Notes: generated by a model from the sequence alone, not told the origin. Shown: positions 24,859-36,480, numbered from the stretch's first letter. The stretch is DNA of 64,000 nt from Alitta virens (GCA_932294295.1 OW028584.1:4480907-4544906), one strand, 5' to 3'. Program-made: numbers and translations.

Positions 24859-26025
24859 CGCCAAAAAGGATGACATCGCCGATTTTTGGTCAGTAAACTT
24901 CATCGTCATTTTGCCTTGAGAATTATGGGAAAATAGATTCTGATGACATCACAACAGTAAGTGACCTAGTTTGTTTATGACGTCATTGCGGGAAACTCAA
25001 TTTCGTTTTTATAATCCTATTATTCACGAAAATGGCGCCATCAGCGAGGGCACATTTAACAACAACGAAGATTAAAACCAACTCAGGTTTGTCATTATGA
25101 CTGATGATAACATTTCCTCTTCAAATAGGTACAGACAAATGTGTCCAGTTTTGTTAGAAAACTTAATTTCAACGCTTTTGAAATAGAACTGTCATCTAAT
25201 GCTATTGTCAAGCATCCACACAAAATCGGCCATAACTTCAGATCTGCTGGACAGAATTTAATAAAACTTACATTAAATTGAACCACACGACTTCACAAGA
25301 TAAATTACAGCTAGATCCGGAGATGACAACGTGTTAATCCAACGTTTTAAGTAATTTTCTACCGCAGCGAAACCGGCCATGTCGTCCTGCTCAACAGCCA
25401 TTTGGCCGGGTCAGTGTAAAATGCGGACCACGCAGACTATGCGGAATGCTAGTCGATTCGGCCTTCGGCCAGTTTGGCCTGGCCGAAAGGACCCGTTTAA
25501 CTGAGTCGATTCGGCCTACGAAAAAAGTCGGTTCGGCTCCCTATACATTAGCATTGAGGCCGCTAAGAAATAGATTATCTTGATACCTAATCATGATAGA
25601 ATGATGATATTTACACCTACTTGTTCGCGGTAACGAGCCCTTTTAAAACAAAACTATTTTTTTCTGCAATTTTATTTAAATTAAAGCATTGCATTCACTC
25701 AATGTCAAAGAGGTAAAAACAATAAAATGACAAAGCAATATATTATATATAATAAATACTTTAACAACTGTAAATAAATAAATATTACAATTGAGTCACA
25801 TTGTAGTGTCTAACCCGTGACAGGACCATGGAATTTATATTAGAGATTTCTTTAAAATGTAGGCAGACTAAAGAAACTGGATTATCTTAATCTTGCTTTA
25901 ACATGGTGTACAACCTTAATATAGCCTATACATAAATGTGAGTTTTATTTGTTTTTAGTATGTGTTTTAATTTTTACACTTGCATCATCTCATTCTTTCA
26001 AGTAATATCACAAAGCATTTCCAAT
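24859..26025. repeat. 1167-bp tandem duplication, copy 2
   Basis: Second copy, directly abutting the first. After 26025 the unique sequence 'tgcattcaattctttg' resumes. The minus-strand 63-codon frame at 25095-25286 is identical to 23928-24119, but nothing suggests it is a gene. Confidence 0.92.
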
Positions 26026-26369
26026 TGCATTCAATTCTTTGTTCCTTTATTCAGTGCATGAAATCATCAATATTTGCCAAAAAACAGATTCCTTACATTT
26101 AGGATTGCACTTAAACATTAGCAATGGATATTATTTCATTATAAACATTAAAACCGATACCTTACATTGAAGATTGCACTTAAACCAGGACGCCGAAACG
26201 TCTCAATTATGGGGCCGAACCGTCTCATTTTTGTGGTTGATTCGGCCCCCATACAAATAAATAGGGAGCCGAATGGACTCAGCTAAAAAGCCGAACCGAC
26301 TTAGCTGGCAGGCTGAATGGTCTTGTTTTGGCGGGGCCGAACAGGCTTAAGGCCAATTGTCCTGCTACC
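25446..26369. mobile_element. Word-built TIR element (GCCGAACCG word), 924 bp, 10-bp TSD
   Basis: The insertion is bounded by the direct repeat ACTATGCGGA (25436-25445 and 26370-26379). Within about 130 bp of the left end occur gattcggcc, ttcggcc, tggccgaaagg, gattcggcc and ggttcggctccc. Within about 180 bp of the right end occur gccgaaacg, gccgaaccg, gattcggcccc, gccgaatgg, gccgaaccg and gccgaac. The right end reads GTCCTGCTACC. The left 0.58 kb is repeated at 24279-24858 by the tandem duplication. It sits inside a GCGGACC-word sequence (25418-25445 continuing at 26370). A 10-bp duplication is in the Mutator-like range. No protein is encoded. Confidence 0.7.
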
Positions 26370-26612
26370 ACTATGCGGACCAGCGCTAAACGCTAGAAAT
26401 GGTCATTAACGGAGTTCTAACGTGAGTTTCTTCAAGTTTGTCAGGAAAATCCTAAGTAAAGAAAGATTTTTGTGTAAGTAGGTCATTGAAAGTTTTTGCG
26501 CATCATGGCCACGCAGATTAATTAGGACAACATAGTTCGATCCGGTCATCTGAGAATAGCATGACAGTAGATTTTGTTTTTGGCCAATCTCAAGTCATAA
26601 AAGCCCTACGGG

Positions 26613-28322
26613 CTAATATCCATTGATACAAATCTGGACGTCCCCCTCGTCCAGTCGTCCAGTCTTCAGTGTCTCTCTCATGCTTCCTCCAATTTGAATT
26701 TTAGCGTTTTCCTTGAATTTCGTCTTTTCTACCAAACGCTCAAAAAGTTCCACGAGTTCTTTACTTAAATCTTCCGCTTCTTTTTCCGATAAGACGAGCA
26801 TCGGTTTCATTTTCTCAAGAACTCCTTCATTTGCTTCCATTACTCCGCGACAAAGTTCTTTATGTCTAACGTCAAGGTGGGGTTCACTAGCGCGGCTTCC
26901 AAGATCTTGTGGGGTAAATCCAAATCGATCAATGACATTTTCATTATTCCTAAAACGTAATAGGAATTGAATTGCTCGTTCGTTGCGGTGCAACTTTGCC
27001 ACATGCAAAGGGGTGCACCCATCCACGCCTTTTGCGTCAATGTATTTCTCGATTATTTTAGGAGGAAGAAATTTGAGAGAGTCGAGGAATATAACGGCCA
27101 GATGAAGGGGACTTCTTTTCATCCAGTTATAGTAAACAAATGTTTCATCATCATAGTCTTTCCTTGGCAGGCACATGTCTTTGAATGATTTTTCTATTAA
27201 TTCTTCACTGAATTTTTCTCGATCATTTGTAATAAAAAGGAAGCAGTTTATCAGTTTTCCTGATTCCAAACATTCTTCCCATTTGTCGTACATCGAATGC
27301 ACCAGTTTCCTTCCTGACTTAATCTTTTCCTCAGAAACTGAATGAAGTTCTCCCAGGAAAATCAGATCAAATTCAGATTCTAAAATCAGATCTTGAGTGA
27401 AAAGCTTTTTGCTGCTCATTGAAACAAGAATCTTCAAGTAAGACAAAGTCCACTCTTCACTCTTTGTTAATTCTTTGGTTGATGATAGAATCTCTCTCAG
27501 CTGATCACCTGTGGTTTGTGCTCCACCCTCTGCACACACACTCAGCATTTCCACAACAATCAATCTATCATATCCATCAAATATTGCATCCCATACATGT
27601 TGGGCAGTGTGTCTGTTCTGCACTATAATCCTCACTATAATCCTCACAATGCCCATGAATCTTGGATTGTTCATCTCCTTCAAATTCTTCTTGGCTGTAT
27701 CATTCAGTTTCATCCCGTACGAATGTGATTCCCAGTTTGTCACAGTTTTTGTCAAACTCAGCAACTTCTCAAGTTTCTCCTGTGTCCATTCCTCACCTCC
27801 AAATTCTTGCTCAATCCATCTCAGTCTGCAAAATAAATATTTATGTTTTAGATTACATCAAATAAAATAATTTTCAGTACTTAATTTTTCCCACAGCTTT
27901 TTATTAAATTTTAATGATAAAGCTCATGTACCAATATACTAATAATTCTAACATATCAATTAAAACTAAATACTAATTATGATCATATTCAGTCACTAAA
28001 CTGTTTAAAGTAAATATATCAATATTTTACATGTTTATGCAAATTATGGTCATTTTAAATTTACTGAATATGTCAACTTGACTCAAAATTACCAAAAAAG
28101 GAAAAAAAAATCAAATGCTATAATTTTTAGTGGACAAATGATTTTCAGTTAGAATGACATAAAATTCATTTTCAACAACAATGTTAAATTTTTCTGATGA
28201 CAGTGATGTGTTGCTTTGACATTTGTCTGTCATTCTCTATTTGTTGACAAAAATGTCAGGCATGTCCCATCTCACCTGTCAAGATTGCTCCTGAAATACT
28301 TGACACCTTCACAAACATCCAT
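26613..28322 (-). CDS. Gene 1: ankyrin protein ending in a Mab-21/cGAS-like nucleotidyltransferase motif
   Basis: Spliced model of 419 aa from exon 1 (28322-28276) and exon 2 (27825-26613). Exon 1 opens at an ATG directly preceded by an in-frame TAA and reads MDVCEGVKYFRSNLD. Its donor gacag|gtgagat and the acceptor ttattttgcag leave a split AG|A arginine codon, so phases agree. Residues 17-240 are mostly helical, possibly ARM-like. Ankyrin units follow at about 253-330 (RSPLHLAV, DGCTPLHVA, FGFTPQDLG). Residues 395-411 read GGSMRETLKTGRLDEGD, matching the Gly-Ser plus E/D-x-D signature that starts Mab-21/cGAS catalytic domains. The frame stops seven residues after the aspartate pair, before the third catalytic aspartate. 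Either the gene is truncated or an unseen donor (a weak one at 26629) leads to further exons. Ankyrin and motif calls are firm; a sensor role is inference. Confidence 0.82.
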
Positions 28323-28385
28323 TTAACACTAAACAGCTAGATAACTTGAATAAATCTAAAAAAGCACAAACCACAACTTGTCACT

Positions 28386-28484
28386 GAGCCTGCTCTCTCC
28401 AAACAGCAGCTTTTTATAAAATGTTCCTCAGTGATGTCATCAAAACAAACAAGTGACGTCACCAAACCAACAGATGGCGTCACT
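28386..28484 (-). promoter_or_regulatory. Core promoter of gene 1 with TATA box and CRE
   Basis: On the minus strand TATAAAAA (28418-28411) lies about 90 nt upstream of the gene 1 ATG, predicting a start of transcription near 28385. Upstream are a half CRE (TGATGTCA complement, 28432-28439), a palindromic TGACGTCA at 28454-28461 and a TGGCGTCA at 28475-28482. ATF/CREB/AP-1-type factors bind such sites; their use here is inferred. Confidence 0.55.
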
Positions 28485-29846
28485 GTACAGTCATTTTTAT
28501 TTGCCTATTGGCAGCAGGCGCCACCTGAGGGAACAATCAGTAAAATGCCTGAGTTCAGAATCACATAACATGATTTCTGTAATTTTGCTCAGGATATTTT
28601 GTGATCACCAGTGCATGTGGCCAATTATGCAGAACTTACTTTTTTCTGTACATATTTTATTATATTACTTTTAATATTGTTTAGAAATTTATTTTTGTAT
28701 TATGTAGTACTACACTTGGGTTTACAATATGTCTATAAAATCAAAATAATATTATGAATTGAAGGAAGTTCAATGTTATCTTATTTTATTTTGTAAGAAT
28801 GATACTATATTTCCAATATTTCAGAATAATGTCAAATGCAAAATATTTCATTGAGTTTCAGAGTTGTGCGCATATCATATAGGCTTACATGTTATGAATT
28901 CAATGAATATGAAGCTCCGCTAAAATAAAACATAGGCTGCTGCAGCAGCTCACCCTCGGCAAATTTGAGAAAATTTAACAATGGAGGTCAGATTGTAGGC
29001 TGGTATACTGATTTGTGAGCGCAACAGAGTATTGCAATATAATTTTGCTGTACCCCAGGTTGCATATATAGTGATTAGTGTGCCTATGATGCGATGTAGG
29101 GTCAGAACAGCTTCCATAGCAATTCTTGAAGTTGCCATTTATGACACATTTTTTCTCAAAAAAACCTCTAGCATACCTTATTCTGTCGATGTGTACATGA
29201 GGAACATTGTTTCCTATCGCATCGCACTCATATATTGATGAAAAATTTTGGAAAAATATTATCTTTTCAAAGAGCATTTTCATAGATTCACGTTGCCTTG
29301 TTAAAGCATTGCCATAGCCACGCCCTCAAGTAACGTGACGGTATGTGCCACTGTTGCTGTAGTGGCGGTAAAGTGAGGATCCAAGCAGAGGAAGTACTCT
29401 GATCCCAGACAGAAGGGCTTTGAAGTGGGAAGTAAGTTACTATCAACAGGACAGGCAATTGGCCAAAGGTGTTGATTTTAATTTATTGATATCAGAGTAG
29501 GCTCAACTATTTAAGTTCCTCCCCATGAAAATCGCTATTACATGAGGAAAATTGCAGAATTTTTATATGCAGAGCTTTGTAAAAATTAGCTGTAATGCCC
29601 ATCTCAAATATTATATCAGTGCTTTGACTATATAAATATAAACATATTATTTAAATATATATAAACATATTCTTTATTACAATGTAATATCATTACATAT
29701 GTTTTTAGACAACAAAGCATTAAAAAAATACAGATACATGTGTCACTACAGAAATGAAACAACCACAAACATCTATCTGAATGAGAATACATGAAATTAT
29801 TTGTTACAGTATTTACACAGATGGACATGAAGGATATCATTATGTA

Positions 29847-29905
29847 TACAGTGCCATGGGTTGCAAAAGTATTCATCCACCTATGGAATTTGCATTTAGG
29901 TATAA
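29847..29905 (+). mobile_element. Tc1/mariner-like inverted-repeat end
   Basis: 'tacagtgccatgggttgcaa' followed by 'aagtattcatccacc' is a typical Tc1-like terminal repeat beginning at a TA dinucleotide. No partner end or transposase was found nearby, so it is a solo or eroded end. Confidence 0.6.
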
Positions 29906-29984
29906 ATATGTCAACTATAACTCTTTATAAAAAAATTACACATGATAAATACCATTCTAGGATATAAGGCTGTACCATTTTAAA

Positions 29985-30225
29985 AAGACAAAGGGGAGGG
30001 GGGATGGTGGACCTGAAAATATTTAGAGCCCCCCCCCACCATCTGGTTTTTGACAGACCCCCCCCCCCCCCCCCACTCCCGCTTTTTTCTACATTAAGAT
30101 TTTTTAAGAAAATACTGCTGGTCAACAATCCACCCTCCCCCATATTATCAGTTTGCCCCAGACCCCCCCCCCCCCTTCCTGACATCTGTAGAATCTTCAG
30201 GTCCACCCCCCCCCCCCTCTTTTTT
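29985..30225. mobile_element. C/G-homopolymer foldback element
   Basis: 'ggtggacctgaaaatattta' near 30005 is inverted at about 30185-30210 ('gaatcttcaggtccacc'), with poly-C tracts between. A glycine- or proline-rich frame through it on either strand is a by-product of the homopolymers. Confidence 0.6.
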
Positions 30226-30259
30226 AAATGGAAAAGCCCTTCGGGTCACGTTGTTGTCT

Positions 30260-33090
30260 AATCTGATAACTATTTTCATTATAACTTTTTATGTAGACAC
30301 TAGACAGGTTATGATGACATTTCAGAGAAACGCATTTCATAGACCCACTGATCTTGGCCAACCATTCGGTCCATGCAGTGTTCCCATTTATACAGGTTCT
30401 CCTTTATCATACCATAATATTATATTAGTCTTGCTCAGTTATATACATGTACTTAATTTTGATATTCAAACAATCTCTGGTGTTTTACTGGAAGTGCTCG
30501 AAATGATACATCAATTGTACATAAAAATATAGTCAGCAATTAATGCTGCTGCCACAAAGCCACACTATGTATAAAATATCATAAATTAGGCTGTATCACT
30601 ATCGGGGCAAGATCGTGAGTCAGTATTGCTTCTCAATTTTGGCAGACATAGCAATTTGAAATGCTGCATGTTTCAGAGTAATTATTTAACATGCCAAGCT
30701 GTATGAATGAATTTTGTTGGTTATTATGGAGGGAGTCTGGTTATATTGCATAGTGTTAAATCTACTTGAAGATACTATATGTTTGTCTCATAATTATGAG
30801 TGAAAAGTTTAGCACAGCCAATTAATTAAATAATCAGGAGATAATTTATTGTCAAATTCATACACAAATCCAGCGATCTGTTTTACATTTTTTGTCTTTT
30901 CAAATCATAATTTGTTATAAATCATACCTTCAGAATCATTCATTATAAACTTCAGACATCTAACATAAATGTTATCTAATCTTTGGACATAGTCAAGGTA
31001 GTAAAATACCACAACGAATGGAAAATATTAAAAATTTGAAAATACAAAAACTTTCATTAAGGCAATTCGGGCTTGTTCACATTTAACCTTATATAATATC
31101 CTTTGACTAAAAAGATTTTTTAGCATCAATTGTAAATTTGTAATACCTAACAATTTAACCAGATTTACAGAATTTGTAATAATACAGAGTGTCACTGATA
31201 TCAATTTTGATGCCTATGAAACAATTGCTTTTGCGATCTAATATCATTGACTGGAAATTATTAGGATTTGTTTTAATATATAATAATATATAAGCTTAAT
31301 CATTGAGAAAGGTGAATTGTTCACTCATTCTAAGACATTGAGCAATGAAAATTGATTCTTTTGATGTTGTCGCATTCTCGAAAGTTGTTAATTTTCTGAC
31401 ATCAATTTAGCGATCTGTTGTTTCAACAAGCTATTTCACAGGTCAAAGTCATAGTATCCAAGGAGGTGTTTATTTCAGCTGAAACAATAAAACAATAAAG
31501 CATTAAGACACACTTTCCGTGTCAAATGAGGTTTCTTAATCAATTTTGCATATGTCTGTGTATAGCTCACCAAGCATCAGGGCACAGGCGCTAGCTGAAA
31601 ATTAGACTAACTACCTAACTACCTAATAATATTATAAGCCACAGAGCAAGCAATACATTTTTTTCCGGCTGGTGCCTGTGATCAGGGCCCTTTTCATAGC
31701 ATCTGTAAATTACACAGGAAAAAGACTGGATGTGGTGACATCAAATTTGAAAAGAGTTGACCATCGCACTTAATGAAACATGGTTACTCAAATGAAATGC
31801 CCTAAAATAACATGCAAATCCCTATGGTATCAAGCTAGAACTGGCCACTAAATAACATTCCCTCCATTTTCAATAAATACAAAATATATAGTGTACAAGT
31901 ACCTCAACATACCTCAATATAGATATTTTGCCTGGTTTCTATTCTTTAAGATACACAAACGTTATGGTTCCAACTTTCCATTCCACGCTACAGTTGCCTT
32001 GGGTACCTGTAATTTAAATAAAAATGCCCTGTTTAGTATGAAGACCTGACTTGTATTTGAGTATTCAGCTTTCATGAACTTAGTCTTCCATTTATTATGC
32101 TCATCCTGGTTTCTGTTATACATTGTTCACCCTCATAGTTATTATTAGTAATAAAATAGTTAGGAAATGCACTGTTACTTATTGTAAGTTAACTTTAAAA
32201 GAGAAACTTCCAGCTGATTTTGGGTATCATTCAGCTCTGGTTTTTGTAAAAACATTAGCATCTCCTATCCCATCTTTGAGCATATTAATTAATTGTGACC
32301 TTGAAAATACTACCAATTAAGTTTTAATTAGTTTTTTCTTTTTCTTTTTCATTGCTTAATGCAGCAGGCTAAATATAAGTCAAACAGCAAGTTACAGTTC
32401 CCTTGAATTTTAATATGAAGAAAATATTTATGAGCAATAATATAGTAATTAAAATATTGTAATTGCTGTGGGCTTCAGTTGCATACCCAGAATTAAGTCA
32501 TGGGAGGGGTTTTTTTTTTTTGCTCTTTAAAATTTTTGTATGCACTTCATGGGTTGTTGCAGGGGGCTTTACGCACAAGGGAAATGATCTTTACACTTTT
32601 TTTTCTTATAATTTTCACACAAATTTGGGCCTTGCATTGCTATGCCTAGCCCGTGGAATTCTGACTGACCACACAATGGTGTCTGCTCCGATGGCTTTGA
32701 TGTGCGGCCAGGAGCCAGGCTATGCCCCTGATGGGTTTTCTTGTCTTTGAAGTCAATGTCAGATTACAAAATTCAACCCTTTTACTAGGTTTAGAAATTT
32801 TAGCAATGCCAGAAAGCCAAATTATAGTATACAAATACTGACTGGTGCGAGGGAACTTGTATATTTTAATGGACTCGAGGGAGTGATAGTCGCAGCTATA
32901 ACTCCCGAGGGGCAAATAAAATTAACTAGATTTTAACACAAGAAGGGCCTCACAGAATTTTATTAGGTCTTAATTAAGCAAATGTATCGTAAATTTGGTT
33001 TTGACAAACATCTGAAATCTGAAAAGAGCTTGTGTACAATATATATTTATATTGTTGTTTGAATTCAAATATAATTTTTGTTTCACAAGC
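30260..33090. other. AT-rich stretch without supportable genes
   Basis: No domain, splice-consistent exon or complete transposon was recognised. A degenerate G-rich fragment near 32480-32590 ('gttgcatacccagaa', poly-T, 'gggttgttgcagggggctt') looks like an old DNA-transposon end. An inverted partner may lie near 32640-32730 ('gccaggctatgcccctga'). Confidence 0.5.
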
Positions 33091-33254
33091 ACAAAAATAT
33101 TTCATTTATTTATTTAGGCCTAGTACCTGTATGCCAAATATTAGGACAAATTAGCGCGATATGGTTATATAGCGCAGGCGCATACGTGATCGGCAAAACC
33201 ACAATCCAAGGGATTCACAATCACTGCTTTTTGCAAGCGCCTGCTGACCTGCTT

Positions 33255-33475
33255 TTTCCTGCCTCTTTCTCGCTTAATATTTGGTCTATTTTCGATCCGA
33301 AAACACGTGCAGAATCAGCATCATGTAAGATCACTTTCAAAGGTTTAAATGGGCAATGCTCTTCATGACATTTGCCATGATGCTCGTGAAACTGCCTGTC
33401 TGCCTTCTCCTATAATAATTCATATCTCGCTTAAGATTTGGTCTATTCTTGATCTGAAAACACACAATGACAGCT
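33255..33475. repeat. Two diverged tandem copies of an about 155-bp unit
   Basis: 'tctcgcttaatatttggtct' at 33268 and 'tctcgcttaagatttggtct' at 33425 are followed in both by 'attNtNgatcNgaaaacac'. Non-coding. Confidence 0.65.
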
Positions 33476-33507
33476 AATCACTGGTTCTTTATGGAGGACC
33501 AGCGCAA

Positions 33508-33610
33508 TGTCCAACAGCATGAAGAGCGTCGTCGTAAATATTTGCAGTCTCTACTTCACGCATAACTACCTCAGAGTTTGAATCGACGACGCTCTTCATG
33601 ATGTTGGCCA
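33508..33610. repeat. Hairpin with 27-bp arms and 49-nt loop
   Basis: Arm 33508-33534 and arm 33584-33610 pair at 25 of 27 positions (core CATGAAGAGCGTCGTCG). It is more CpG-rich than its surroundings. A related half-site, 'atgctcttcatgac', lies at 33356. It could be a MITE, a transcribed hairpin or the core of a larger foldback. Confidence 0.6.
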
Positions 33611-33753
33611 TGACGTCAGACTAGGGAGCATATCCATGCTAAAAGTCAAAACTGATCAGATACAGAAATATAGCATATTATGCTATTACATAGTGAAAAA
33701 ATTATTTGTTTTTTGCATGGTTATGTTTGAAAAATCAATAAATCAATGTTTAA

Positions 33754-34590
33754 AGTAGCAGGAGTCTTATTCTGTCCATGTGGAGGGTAAACCCGACCAC
33801 CTAAAATGTATGCTCCTTGCAGATGCTTCAGCTGAATTATAGATGGCAGCACTTATCCTTGCTTGAGGAAAGGGGTCATCTCAAAACTTGACATTCTGCT
33901 TCTGATGAGATTAGCAGTGGGATTATCTAAATCTAATATTTTTGGATTTTTTAAAATGTTTTTGACTGCCTTATCGTATTGAAGTGGCTCTGTGTAGGAA
34001 AATGCATACTGATTTATGAATACATCAATAATTCATGCCAACTTGTTTTCCATTTAATTTAGAACATATAAAGACTGCCTCCACTGGGTAAATTGTTGTG
34101 CTTGCTGCAAAATTAATAAGTGGACGGCTGTCTCTGACTGAGAACCTCGGACCACGAAAAAAAGATGTCCAATTAACATGTATTATTGAAAAGACCAGCT
34201 GATTAACCAGAAAGTAACCAAATTTTACTTTATTTCATAGATATATAATATATTTTTAATTATTTTTAATTATTTTTTACAATAGCCAGCAATACAATTC
34301 AATAAGTAATGGCAGATAAAACAATGTGTGATGTAATTATTTCTTCATCAAGAACCTATTACAATCTATGACATTTGACCATATCATGGAAAAAGAAAAG
34401 AAAAGAAGGAATTTATGAATTATTAATGATTATGTTGCTGTGGTATATATTTGAATATCATGTTGTATTACTGATGCTGTGCCTGAGGGTAATTAAGACC
34501 AGTTTCGGGTGACAAACAGACTTTTTTCGGGTGACAAATGGACCTGTTTTGGCGGGGACAAATTGCGCAGTGATGAATCGACCTGCTACC
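33754..34590. mobile_element. Probable word-built element related to the one at 25446-26369
   Basis: The right end 'ttttggcggggacaaattg' followed by 'gaatcgacctgctacc' has the same framework as the right end at 26325-26369 ('ttttggcggggccgaac', 'gtcctgctacc') but with GGTGACAAA words (34505-34545) instead of GCCGAAC. The suggested left end 'agtagcaggagtc' near 33754 is only loosely inverted and no target duplication was found. Confidence 0.4.
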
Positions 34591-35489
34591 TTTCACAATG
34601 ATCCCATCGCCAGTACACTTATTATCAGTTAATAATTTGGTAATTGTATAATATGAATATCTAATTCCTAAGCAAAATACAATTTGCCGTCCTCGCAAGT
34701 GGCTGTCCTCGCAAGTGGCCGGTTTCTTATCTTGGCACAGTCGCCCTTTTGGTGATTGGTCAACTTAGTGTATTGGCCATTTTGAATTTGATCGTTTTGA
34801 CTTTCCTCAGTCTAAGTTTGTGGTTAGTCTGTTATGTCCCTATTTTAGGTCTGATGTTTGTTTTTCTCTGCTAAAATTTTACTTGAAAGTTTTATCTGAA
34901 AAATGATAGAATTAAAATTTTCATAAGTCTGTTCAAAATTTACATACATGACATTTTCATGATTGCCAAGTGATTGTTGCTCTCATTGCGCCATGTTTAT
35001 TTTGTTGAAAATACATTGTGGGTCAATATCATAATTTATTTATATTTTGTGAAAATATGGCCTGTCACATACTATAAGGTTACCTATCATTCTAGGTAAA
35101 AAAATGAAATATCGGTTTTTAACCAAATAATGAATGACTGAAAGAACTAAGAATTCCCATAATGAGACTCAGTATTTGTCAGAGGGGCTAAAGATTTTAA
35201 GGTGCAAAATAGTTTAACTGTATTTTGAAACGAAAGTCAGGCAATATTTACTTACAAAATAGAATGCAATACAATGCATATACTGTATATGTACATATCA
35301 CAATGTCATGTCATAAATACAACAACATAATATGTGGCGCGCCACGGGAAAAGGGGGCTTACGGGTGGTGACGTCATAACTGCGAAATTGGCGGGGAAAT
35401 GCAAGCAAGCCAGGCGTGCGTAATTATAAAAAAAAAACATTAAGTTAATCATCTGACTGCAGGCTATGCAGGCATTGGAAACATTGTCC

Positions 35490-36050
35490 ACCTATTTAAG
35501 CAGCTCATTGGCCAATGTGTTCAGTGGGAGAGACATTGCAAAGTTTAATTTAATTTGATTGGTCAAGATCTCAATGATTGACAAAATATTATTTTGTGAC
35601 ATTTTTTGTTGTAAATAGTCTACCATGTAACAAAAAATAGCAACAATACAAAATGTATCATGAAATAATGGCCCAGACATAAACAATGTCTCAAAATTTT
35701 GCCGGGATTGCACTTGACTTGACCTACCACATGTGTTTCTTAAATATATTTATTCATAATAATCATAAATTGACCTCAAAGATATCAGTTCAGTCAGAAA
35801 TTGGAAAATTAAGATTTTATTTCATAATTATTCTAATTTTTTCCCTCACTCATTATAACAGGCATGCATTATCCTTTTTTTGTTAAATGCCTCAATGCTA
35901 CTGAAGCTTAGCCAGCTTACATGACCAACTGGCAGGGGTAGATGTAATGATGAGATGATATAGGCTAGGTGTCCACACTATGGTACACATTTTCCCTAAG
36001 GGTGGGGTATTTTACCTCAGCATATACAGGACACCACACCTTTCTTGTTA
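35490..36050 (+). repeat. Dispersed repeat family A, longest copy
   Basis: Body and tail are joined here: 'gctcattggccaatgtgttc', 'ttgattggtcaa', 'ataatggcccagacataaac', 'tgcacttgacttgacc', 'gatatcagttcagtc', 'gatgtaatgatgagatgata', 'gggtggggtattttacctca' and 'ctttcttgttat'. About 560 bp, non-coding. This copy shows that the separate fragments elsewhere belong to one family. Confidence 0.78.
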
Positions 36051-36480
36051 TCTTTTTTTTTTTACAATATTAGATTTTTTTTCTCAAGTATATTACCCAG
36101 GGAGCAAAATAATTGCTAAAGTTCAGTCAGACCGTGCACTCAAATGGCAGGCATGACCTGATTTTGTGTGATTTTTTTGCATATTAGCTCTTTTTTTTTG
36201 CTTTAAATATACCAACAAAACAAATACGAGACAAGGTTTGTTTTTCTGATGAATCACGATATACTACTTTCAATTATAGCTGTCTTCTTAAAATTATTCA
36301 ACCCCTACATACAATTACTCATAAAAGCGCAGATTAGCAAATTGGGGGTTGTTCAAACAGTTCAAATAGTGAATAACAAAAACTGAAAACAAGCAGCTTT
36401 GATTGGGTTATTGAGTGCTGGTGTTTCAGTTTTAATCACTGCCTTAAATCATTAGATTCATGTCATTGTCAACTGGAGAC

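Noticed and set aside
23928..25286. Two identical 63-codon minus-strand frames
   Set aside because: Identity is due to the 1167-bp DNA duplication; there is no domain or splice evidence, so repetition does not indicate coding constraint.
29925..30206. Glycine-rich minus-strand frame and its proline-rich counterpart
   Set aside because: Produced by poly-C/poly-G runs in a foldback element.
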